The notes under the pieces: generated by a model
What the model was told of the DNA's origin: nothing
What the model saw: only the letters and a program-made list of their open reading frames with translations
The model's database searches: none
Shown here: in pieces, positions 21,988 to 31,500 of the stretch
Numbering within the stretch: position 1 is the stretch's first letter
Layout: every line of letters begins with the position of its first letter
Origin: Mytilinidion resinicola
Lineage: Eukaryota > Ascomycota > Dothideomycetes > Mytilinidiales > Mytilinidiaceae
Assembly (NCBI RefSeq): GCF_010093595.1
Contig: NW_022985449.1
Coordinates: forward strand, 1,380,708 to 1,444,707
Reading direction: 5' to 3'
DNA: 64,000 nucleotides
Translations under genes and position numbers: made by a program

Positions 21988-23702
21988 ATGGCAGCACCAG
22001 GAGGCGAGTTCTTCATCCAGAAGAACATCAAGAAGACCGCGGCGCATCATGAGTCCTTCAAGCAGCTGTGGGAGACCAAGTGGAAGGCACCAGTGTGTAC
22101 TTGCGGTCCTCAAGAACATACAATTCGCTATGCTAACTCGATATTTCTCACAGGCTAAGATGGGTGTATACCCATTCATGTTTGGTACCACAAAAGACTT
22201 CCAGCCCATCGTTGACGAGCTTGTGAAGGTACGGAGACGCTCCTTATAGTGGCGCTAAGATATATCAGGCTTCAGCTAACAGCTATCGCAGCAAGACTTC
22301 AAGGAACCCTACGACTGGGATGCCTATGCCCAGGTGTATTTCCCTAAAGCTGAGGAGCTCACAAAGATTGCCGAGGAGGCCGAGAAGGCAGGCGAGATTG
22401 AGAAGGCTTCGGAATACTATTTGTAAGCTCCATGAGCCTTCAGCCAACCGATTGAGCATGGACTGATAAATGCAATAGACGATCATCGGCCGTATACCGC
22501 ATCTCCCGCTTTCCAGCACCGCGATCAGAGAAGCAGAAGTATGCGTGGAAGGTGGGAAAGGAAATGTGCATCAAAGGCCTAGGGTGCGTCTCTGTAATTC
22601 TCAAATTATCTTCTATCAGCGCCACTAACACAATTCGCACATTTGCAGACTGCGGCCACACCCCGTCCACGAAATCTTAGTCCCCCACAAACACGCCATC
22701 GAAGGCGAAGGCGCCCATATCCCAATCTATCACCTCCTTCCAGACACCGCAACCGCTGAAGCCCCGGCTCCCCTTCTGATCATCATGACTGGTCTTGACG
22801 GCTACAGGACCGAGCTTGCGGTCTGGATGGAGGGCTGGCGACAGAAGGGCGTAGGAACGATTGTTCTCGAGATTCCAGGAACAGGAGACTCACCCGCGCT
22901 TCCCGGCGACCCAAAGAGCCCGGACAGGCAATACGAGAGCTTGCTGGACTGGATAGACACACAAGACCGGATCAACAAGAAGAAGGTGTGTGTATGGGCA
23001 TTCTCGACCGGTGGATACTATGCCATTCGGTTGGCGCACATGCAACCGCATCGTTTGGCGGGAGTGGTTTCTCAGGGAGGAGGCGTGCACCACATGTTTG
23101 ATCCTGCATGGTTGGAAGAGGTCAACCATTTGGAGTATCCCTTTGAGTAGGTCTAGTCCAGCGTATAGGCGTCGGGAGCTAGTCAAGTTAACGAAGTCAA
23201 TAGCCTTGCCAACACGCTGGCCTACAAGTACGGCTACGGAACCGACATCGAGAAGTTCAAGAAGGAGGCTTCGGACAAGTTCTCGTTGCTGAAAGACGGC
23301 ACGCTTGACAAGCCGGAGTGTGCTAGATTGTTGCTCGTCAATGTAAGCTCTCTGCCTGCTTCTTTCCATTCTGCAGTCTACTAACGTGTTACAGGGCACC
23401 GAAGACGAAATCTTCCCCATCGATGACTACTACCTTGCACTGCAGCACGGCGCGCCAAAGGAAGCTCGGTAAGTTCTCCACGTCCCCCGAACCATATCAG
23501 TATCAGCCCGATTGACGACACGCTCCCAACGACGCGACAAATCAAAACTAATTCGAATCACAGTTTCGTCCCCAAGACCAAGCACATGGGCGAGCCAGAC
23601 GCCTTCTTCATCATCCTAAAATGGCTCTACGCCATCTTCGACGTCGCGGACAAGAATCCGATCACGCAAATGAAGACCATGCCTTTCCAGCCCAAATACT
23701 AG
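21988..23702 (+). CDS. ayg1: Ayg1-type alpha/beta hydrolase (polyketide chain-shortening / pigment family)
   Basis: Eight exons (21988-22092, 22154-22228, 22292-22422, 22479-22583, 22649-23146, 23204-23342, 23395-23468, 23564-23702), all GT-AG, give 421 aa. In Aspergillus, Ayg1 shortens a heptaketide naphthopyrone to tetrahydroxynaphthalene for DHN melanin. Signature regions: KMGVYPFMFGTTKDFQPIVD, an N-terminal helical lid, core strands LLIIMTGLDGYRTELAVW and GTIVLEIPGTGDSPALPGDP, nucleophile elbow VCVWAFSTGGYYAIRLAH, acid loop LLLVNGTEDEIFPIDDYY and histidine in KTKHMGEPDAFFI. The elbow is A-F-S-T-G rather than strict G-x-S-x-G. Related proteins also serve other polyketide pathways, and no polyketide synthase is nearby, so a melanin role is inference. 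Confidence 0.9.
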
Positions 23703-24835
23703 CTGACGGAAGGAAGCTAACGTATCGGTCAAGGAATCGTGGATCTGGGGTGGCTCGATGGATTATGTGTGTACGCATTATGGATGGGTTCATGGCGGCA
23801 TTTACGGGACTGGGTTTACGACATTCCAGATGCGATAGCCGGGTGTGGCTGGGCGGGGTTGGAGGGCTAGTTAGTATATGGGAGAAATGGGAGGTGCTCT
23901 TTGCGAGGTAGGACATTATCTTAGCTTGCGAGTGTCTTTCAGGGCGCTTTGATTTGGCAGGTGGGTGAGGTCGGAGCGCCTCACCTGCGTAAGTTAAATG
24001 CCAGATCTACTCGTCACTACTTCACCCACATTGTCAAACAGCCCCGTATTTCTTTCGATTTCCACCGTCAATCGTTCTTCAGCTCGGCAGCCTGAATTTC
24101 ACATCTACTTATCAACCGTGCGATTTGCAATGCCAAACTCATCACATCGCTCTTCCCTTCTCTCCACCCAACAGCACTGCTCCACCAACCCACCTCCATT
24201 TCCACCCCACCCCAACCATCCCCTCAGCTCCCAACACCACATCACTCCACAATCAGGGTCACCACATCATATCAAACCAAGAGCCAAAATCTTCATTATA
24301 AAAACTCTCGCATTCCTATCTAAGAGCCCACCGCCACCGCCACCGCTGCCCCCCCCACAGCTCATGCCAACCCACCAAGCCAGAGCAGCTTCCATAAACT
24401 AGGGCGTACTCCCCCCACTCCCCACGGATGGGTCGCAGGGATCAAAGCCACAAGTCGCAGGATGCCTTTGGCACTGGCCGAGCAAATCAGCGAGCGGAGG
24501 AGGGAAGAAGTGTCGGTGTGGTGTCTCTGGGGAAGCGGGAAAAAGAAAGGGAAAGGAAGCGGGGAATGCTTTTTGGGGAAGGGGAAGGGGTATCGCTCGC
24601 TATGCACGCAATGCTGGAAACGCAAAATACAAAATACACGGAAATCCAAGAACCGGCTGAAAGGGACGGGAAATCCAGAGGGGAGAACATCGACGGGCTG
24701 GGGAAAAGACAGGAAATGTACAGGGAGTACAGGGGATTTTGGAGGTACATGGGTGTGGGTACAGGGGGGTGGCCGGGATAGAGTCGCAACGACGGACAGG
24801 TATGCAAACTTGGGAAAGAAAAGAAGCATGGGAAG
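23703..24835. other. Convergent intergenic region, 1.1 kb
   Basis: Lies between two convergent genes. About 24000-24420 is C- and CA-rich on the plus strand (low complexity); 24450-24780 is G/A-rich. Open frames here are composition artefacts without domains. Confidence 0.5.
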
Positions 24836-27139
24836 CTAACAGAACCGACCGCCACGCAGATTAGGAGAGATATCATAAGTCTTGCAGAATCTCATGTATT
24901 CTTCGAAGACCACCAACTGTGAGGGGCTGTGTTGCGGTTCTGCCGGCAACGGGTAGATATCCTCAAACTTCGGGCCGAACTTAAAGTCCTCGGCACGTCG
25001 TCCTTTGGATCGTCTCTCCAAGATCGCGATCTTCTCGTAGATGATATCAAGAAGTTGCTTGGCTCCGTCCACCCAATCGCGTAGGTCTTGATACTGTTGC
25101 TCGTAATCTTCCCTAAGCAGAGTCTCTTGAGGCACGCAGCTGTAATCGAATGGGAGTCCTGGCAGCATCTGGATGGGATCGTTCGTTTTTTCAAATCGCA
25201 AGTAACGCTGGAACCAGGCGAGTCGTTGCGCGTGGGTAGCTTGGTTATCGTTATACCACCATGAGTTCGTGCAAGGGTTCCAGACCTTGTATCTGAATTC
25301 CAGATTGAACCATTCAAGTTGGACGACTGAAATTGCTCGAACCAGTCCGGCCTTCTCTTCTTTGAGAAACGATATCCACCACCAGATCGTTTCGATCGGT
25401 GTTGGCTGCCACTCATCGAGAAAGGCCCCGAGACTTATACATGCTAGCCTTTCTTCCTCGCGAAGTTTGGCCCACGCTGTTAGACAGTCCCCATAATGTA
25501 AACAGAACTGATCTAGGTAGTATCCACCCCATGTTTTATCGAGTTGGGCCCTGATCCAACGCCCGATCCAGCGAAACAAGGTAACGGGACTGACAAGGGT
25601 GCTCCAGAATACGTTGATCAGCAATCCACGGCAGATGACCTTCTTGACCCAGATTTCGTAAGTAATATTCTGGATCATCCATTCGTAGGCAGCGGTCTTG
25701 AGGACGAAGCGGCCCAGGAATTTCTTGAGGATGGCATGCCAAAGACAAGTCTGTACGACGAATTGCCAAAGGAATTGCTTTGCAACGGTTTCCCACAGGA
25801 ATATCTGGAAGAATATGAGGAGTATCATGGCACCCAGCGTGTATGCAACTACACATAGCGTCGCGAATATGGCTTCAGGAAGTCGGAGGATTGGATTACT
25901 GTCGCACAGCTCTTCCCAATACATCTGCAGAAACTGGCCGACCGCATAGGAGGTTTGCTTGAACGATTGATATTTGGCAGAGATCGTGGACACGAAGGCC
26001 TCGAGGCGATGACGAGCATCAGCGATGAATCTGGCAGCCGACTTCACACCTTGCCACAGCTTGGTGTAGAAGACAATGTATGCTCTGACGTATACCGGAA
26101 GAGTGAATGCGAACCATATCATGACAAGCATGACCGGAAAAGCCAGCGAAGCCATCTCGCCAGCAGTTTTAACCACACCTTCGCATACAAGTTCTTCGAG
26201 GAAAGTGCCGTGGTTGGAGTATACTGCCTTCGCCAAATCTAACAACGACTCAATCAGGGGCGATGGTGATGGATCTAGCCAGCTAATCACGGTTTGTAGC
26301 ACAACCATGACGAAAGCGAGAGGTACCGAGAGAGCTTTGATGAGGAAGAGGAAGGCGGAGATTGAGCAGTCTTGAGCGCTGTGATAGTAACTTGGGACTG
26401 TCGAAGACGCGAGAACTTCAACCTTAGTGAGGACGAGCTGGGTGAGCTGGGCCGAACGGTGGGAGGCGCCATGAAGGGCCTGAACGAAGCCGTGGTAGGA
26501 CTGTCGACAGATGTGCTGGGTATGCTGCGTACAACTAAGGGCCGTAGCTTGCGCATACTGAGCGGAAACATCTAGCTTGATAAGGATTGGCAAAATAACC
26601 CAGTGGTCAAAGTCGTACCAAGTAAGTAGACAGTGACTAAAGAAGTGATCAAGCTTGATAAGTATGGGTAGCACCACCCAACTGTCGAAGACCCAATAAC
26701 ACTTAATGACGTATGCGATGAAAGCGTCCGCATTGACAAGGGTTGGCTTAAGGATCCTGTCGTCAGGGTTCCAGGAGTTGACCGGAGGGCTATAGAACGC
26801 TACAATCCATGCTGGTATCTCCGTCTCCTCAGGCTGGTGGGAAGCAATCCAAGAAGGAGAATAAATGGATTTGACGAAGTCCTCAACGAGGCAGATGTCG
26901 GTACCAAGGGGATTGGTAGTGGTGAGGGATTTGTCGCTCAACGCAAGGTCGAAGGCGAAAGGAATTTCGCAGTAAGAGTCGCTTCCCAGCTGCGGATACA
27001 CAGCAACGAGGAGAATGGGAACGAATAGCGCCATCAGCTCCGAGGTGATACCAGCATTTCCAAAGGCAAAGGCCGATACCGTCGGGAGAAATGCGCTAAA
27101 GATCTGCATCGCGCAGAGAAGAGGAGTATGCCGCAGCAT
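24836..27139 (-). CDS. Unknown multi-span membrane protein, ~767 aa
   Basis: A single long intron-free minus-strand frame. I start it at ATG 27139 (MLRHTPLLCAMQIFSAFLPT), which begins a signal-peptide-like segment; the frame extends 25 codons further but only to a GTG. Visible features: a hydrophobic stretch just after the leader (MALFVPILLVAVY), then pairs of long hydrophobic helices near residues 262-288 (ALSVPLAFVMVVLQTVISWL), 330-355 (LAFPVMLVMIWFAFTLPVYV) and 423-450 (IFATLCVVAYTLGAMILLIF), followed by an aromatic-rich amphipathic block (FLWQFVVQTCLWHAILKKFL). The C-terminal 250 residues are soluble, Trp-rich and charged. An internal duplication, WVVLPILIKLD / WVILPILIKLD, lies at residues 154-164 and 180-190. 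I recognise no family. It sits between the Ayg1-type gene and an ABCC transporter. Confidence 0.7.
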   Translation of the reverse strand: MLRHTPLLCAMQIFSAFLPTVSAFAFGNAGITSELMALFVPILLVAVYPQLGSDSYCEIPFAFDLALSDKSLTTTNPLGTDICLVEDFVKSIYSPSWIASHQPEETEIPAWIVAFYSPPVNSWNPDDRILKPTLVNADAFIAYVIKCYWVFDSWVVLPILIKLDHFFSHCLLTWYDFDHWVILPILIKLDVSAQYAQATALSCTQHTQHICRQSYHGFVQALHGASHRSAQLTQLVLTKVEVLASSTVPSYYHSAQDCSISAFLFLIKALSVPLAFVMVVLQTVISWLDPSPSPLIESLLDLAKAVYSNHGTFLEELVCEGVVKTAGEMASLAFPVMLVMIWFAFTLPVYVRAYIVFYTKLWQGVKSAARFIADARHRLEAFVSTISAKYQSFKQTSYAVGQFLQMYWEELCDSNPILRLPEAIFATLCVVAYTLGAMILLIFFQIFLWETVAKQFLWQFVVQTCLWHAILKKFLGRFVLKTAAYEWMIQNITYEIWVKKVICRGLLINVFWSTLVSPVTLFRWIGRWIRAQLDKTWGGYYLDQFCLHYGDCLTAWAKLREEERLACISLGAFLDEWQPTPIETIWWWISFLKEEKAGLVRAISVVQLEWFNLEFRYKVWNPCTNSWWYNDNQATHAQRLAWFQRYLRFEKTNDPIQMLPGLPFDYSCVPQETLLREDYEQQYQDLRDWVDGAKQLLDIIYEKIAILERRSKGRRAEDFKFGPKFEDIYPLPAEPQHSPSQLVVFEEYMRFCKTYDISPNLRGGRFC

Positions 27140-28559
27140 CGCTGCGGTTTGGACGAACGAAACCGTTGGTGAAAGAAATTTCGGGAGAGGGGAGAGGAGA
27201 GAGTAGTCTTGCACTAGACACAGTGAGACAATATGCAGTTATTGAGAAGGCAACTGGTACTGTCGTTCTCGGAACACGTTTTCAGCTGTGAGGTGGTGGT
27301 GCATTGTTGATGAAAGCAGGTCGAAGTACGTGGCAGGAGACGGGTTGAACTACGTCAGCGGAAGTGATTCCTCGTGACAAGCACGAGCACGCATAGCATC
27401 GGTGTCAAGGGAGAGAATGCCATGGAAAGAAGGCGCGCCGGTTCTGCGAGGTTATGGCGAATGTGAACGGAGAGCGGCGGGCGGACGCATCCTACTACCC
27501 CCTTCTCAAGAGCAGCAACACCGACAGGGATACTACATACAGCAAGACTACGGAAAGGAGCACTAGAGAGAGAGAAATGGCATAGTTTTAGTACCTGCCC
27601 CGACTTACGCGGAATGATACGGGTTGAGGTGGGTATGTTATTGTTGTGGTTGGCGATGGGGTCGACCAACCACGACGCGGACTGGGCATACAAATAATAA
27701 AGAAGCGCAGATATAGCAGGTGAAAGACCGCACGGGGATTTCCATCAGTGAAAGAACTGGACTGGACTGGACTGGATTTGGCCTCAAGTCCACTTCAGTC
27801 CATCGAGATGTCCATATTGGGTATAGCGCCCCTTAGTAAGCATAGTTTACTAGGAAATCTGGTCACTCTTGGCAAATCCATTGGATTTCCTCGAAAAACA
27901 TGTGGAGCTCCAGATTTTTGGACGGGCCTCCATCCGGCTCCAGTCCAAATCGCTCCAGTCCAGTTCCATCACTGCTTTCCATTCCTATGTGCGACTTCAA
28001 AATAGCAATGGGCACTCAATTGAGACGACTGAAGGGGGCATGACGAGTCTCTTGCCTGAATAGTGAATCACTGACCTCAACAATGCAGGCCCAACCCATG
28101 AGAATAAATAACCAGGATAGGCGCCAAGGGAGCTATGATAGCGGATAACTCGTCGTTGGAGGTGGCTGCCACGGACTCGAGGAGTGCGACGAGGGCGCAG
28201 TGCACTTGAGTTGATAGGCTCCAACCTGCGGTATCGTCAACGGCGAGTCATTACTGAAATAGCCATACCTATCTTCGATTGCGGTCCGTGTATATACCAG
28301 CTGTCCCTGAAATTAGTCGAACGTAATACTGGAGTCTCGGGGGTTCAGTCGCTTCAGCCAGGCTTCAGTCTTAGTTAGGCTCCGCCGCAGCGACCCATTC
28401 TGCTATCGGAGAGATTGTTTGGAGTGTGTCAATGGTACCTACAGATATATGCGATCCTGCAAACTAGACGAACATGAACCTCGTCAATGCCCTGGCAGAG
28501 GCTGCGCGGTTGGATATATCCCTAAGAGGTCGCGTTGCTCAACTCACCATCACGCATAC
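27140..28559. other. Intergenic containing a MITE, otherwise no gene
   Basis: 27140-27745 is the upstream side of the unknown membrane protein. 27746-27974 is a MITE (separate entry). 27975-28559 leads to the 3' end of the ABC transporter. No domain-bearing frames. Confidence 0.5.
27746..27974. mobile_element. Non-autonomous hAT-type MITE, 229 bp
   Basis: The left end reads CAGTGAAAGAACTGGACTGG (27746 on) and the reverse complement of the right end reads CAGTGATGGAACTGGACTGG (from 27974): 18 of 20 identical terminal inverted repeats beginning with the CAGNG ends of hAT elements. The flanks are ATTTCCAT on the left (27738-27745) and CTTTCCAT on the right (27975-27982), an 8-bp target duplication with one mismatch, which is the hAT size. 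Inside each end the pentamer GGACT/AGTCC is repeated (four tandem copies on the left). No coding capacity, so mobilisation would need a transposase elsewhere. Confidence 0.8.
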
Positions 28560-31500
28560 CTAGACCTCCAGAGCTTTCCCTTTCCCCTTCCCACGTCGAT
28601 CGATTCGAGAAGACTCGTAAAATGCCTTGAACATCGAATCTTTCTCCATAAGCTGCTGTGGTTTCCCGGCTTCAGCGATCATTCCCTTATCCATAACAAC
28701 GACGCGGTCATAGTCCAGGATCGTTTCGATACGGTGCGCGATAGTTATGACAGTACAATGTTGGAGCTCGGTATGGATGAGAGACTGCATCAACGCATCT
28801 GTATCCAGGTCGACGCTAACACGAAACAGAGGCGTCAGGATATTCTGAAGTAGTGAAGGAGGAAAAGAGGAGAGGAAATGGATGTCTACCTGCTCGTCAC
28901 TTCATCCATTATCACTATTTTCCCGGATCGCAGCATTGCTCTAGCCAGGCAAAACAACTGCTTCTGCCCATGGCTGAACGTATCATCTGCATATTCAGCG
29001 TCTAGTCCGCCTTTGGGCGACAGCATGTCCCACAGCTGTACCTTCTTGAGAGCTGCGGCCATCGTGTCATCTGTAATGTTGCCATGTGGGTCGAGGTTTA
29101 AGCGGACAGTCCCATTGAGAAAGTAGGGGTCTGGACCCATTGCGTTAAGCCGAGAGCGAACTTGATGTCTTGGCATGGTGCATATATCGAGACCGTCGAT
29201 GGTGATTCTCCCTGCTGTAAGCTCGATCATGCGGAAAAGCGCAAGTGTGAGGGTGCTCTTGCCACTGCCAGTCCGACCACAAATGCCGATCTTCTCGCCA
29301 GAGCGCACAGAGAGTGAGATATCGTCCAACGCTTTGTTGCCACCCGCACTTTATGACACCTTGTAAGCATTGGATTATATCAGCGGTGAGGTAGGACTTA
29401 CCTGTACGCTGCAGAAACGTGCTCGATCTTGACCATACCAGTTTGTGGCCATTCCGCCGGTGGTTCCTGATTCTCCGACGCCAGATTCTCGTTTGCGGTG
29501 CTATTGCTGAACTGTTTAACCCGAGCTACGGCACCTATCGACGTCTCCAGTTGGGTCCAGAATAACAAACACAACTTCAAATTCGCAGTGAAAGAGATGA
29601 TCTGGGTGAGTGAAACACCGGTAAATCCGACGGAGATGGTGTCGCGCATCTTCACGGCGATTGCTACTACAAGAATAGCGAGTGCCATGGTGATGAGGTC
29701 GAGGACCAAGGTGAGCCAAGTTTGGATCATGAAAAGAAGGTAGAACGGCTTTTGAGAATTGTCGACCAGCTTATGGTTGTGCTCGATGGAAGGCTTCTGC
29801 CAGGAGAACGCTCGTATAGTCGCAAGCCCACTCAGAGACTCAATGAACTGTGTGCTACATAGCGAGGACGTTAGCGTGCGCGTGGCTCTATTGAATGGTA
29901 CTTTAGCTCACTAGACTGGTGCTTTCTCTTCCAGATCTAGGAAGCGCATTTGTCTAGACGTCCTCAGATAGTATTTCTGCACCGAATAAAATGCAGCTAA
30001 GAGTAGCGGAAAGCTGATGGCCACATAGTATGCAGCAGATGCGATGAGTGCCATTTGGCCGAGGCAAATGAGAAGATCTGCGGTAATGTTCAGTCATTTG
30101 AGATGAGCTCACGTGTGTAATTAGTTGTAACATACTTGCTGCAACGGCCATGAGGGCCAGCGGAAGGCTGCCATCGATGAGCTGCATATCCTGGCTAAAC
30201 CTGAAGCAAAGTCAGAAGCTGTCCAGCCTAAAGGACTTCGTTGCATACCTAGTGACAATAGATCCGGTGTCTATCGTGCTAAAGAATGACATCGGAGCTC
30301 TACACGAATCATTAACATGATCCGATCTCTGAAAGTGGATAGTTACTCACGCCATCACTGTCTTCAGAGTAATCTCATGTAGCTTCATGCCGGCCCTCAT
30401 GGCCATGATGTTGAACGAGAACCTACGGATGGTCAGCTCATTTAGCTGTTGCTTTCATGCCCATTATGTTCTCAGCAGAGTACCCACCATGTCAAGAATG
30501 CAAACCCAACCAGCCCAATGGCCTGCAGAGCTGCATACACACCTAGATAGTATCCGGTATGCTGGTTCGGTTTTGCAGAGTTAGAATCAGAGTACCACTT
30601 TAACCAGATAGCTAGTCAGAGTCAGCATGGGAGCGACAAAGGAAGCATTCCTCAGTCAACTTACTTGGAAATGTAGAAAAGAATGCCCAGCATATCTCCA
30701 GAAGGAAGAAGACACAAGTCAACTTCCAACCAATGGCTTGGAAATAATAGCAGTAGACTGACCAATCGCCGAGTTGCCGAGTTTTGTTTCCGGCAACTGC
30801 TGATTTCGAGTCTTTCTTCAGGGCTGAAGTTGAAGCGATAGTTGTATCTGCATCAGCCGGCGTTATCTCATCAGCAGGCCCTTCATCGCGGTTCTTGAGG
30901 CAAAAGCTCCGAACGTATCCATCAGCAGCATTCATCTCGTCGAAGGTGCCCTGCTCTGTTATTCTCCCATTCGTTCCAAGAGCAATGATGCGATCAGCAT
31001 GTGGAAAAAGTGTCACTATGTACAGCATATTAGCTAAGAGCAAGAGAAAAATCGCGACAGCAGGGACAATACCTGCGTGGGTAGCGATAATCGCGGTCGT
31101 CCTCCATTGACGCAATAAGCCATGAGACCCAAACAGACGATTAAAAACGTTGCTCTGAGTAGTGGCATCCATGCTACTGAATACATCATCGAAGATTGCA
31201 AGTTTTCTCTTAGAGTAGACTGCTCGGGCGATTGCGAGTCTTTGCTTCTGGCCGCTGCTCAAGGATATACCATTACTTCCTACGATAGTCTGATCCCCAT
31301 GCGGAAAAGAGTTGATATCATTATCGAGATCACAGCTTTAAATGATTAGTATGGCTAAAAATAGAACAGCGCCTGAGCACTTGCCTGTAAACCACAGACT
31401 TGTAATGCTCCGGATTGAAATTCGAGAACCCAAGAATGGTCTGGCGGACGGAAGAGTTCTAAAAGGTCAAATATTTAGTAGCAACATGAGCGAGCAAGCA

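Noticed and set aside
24362..24880. Overlapping open frames on both strands between the Ayg1-type and membrane-protein genes
   Set aside because: Low-complexity C-rich and G/A-rich DNA generates them; no domain or splice structure.
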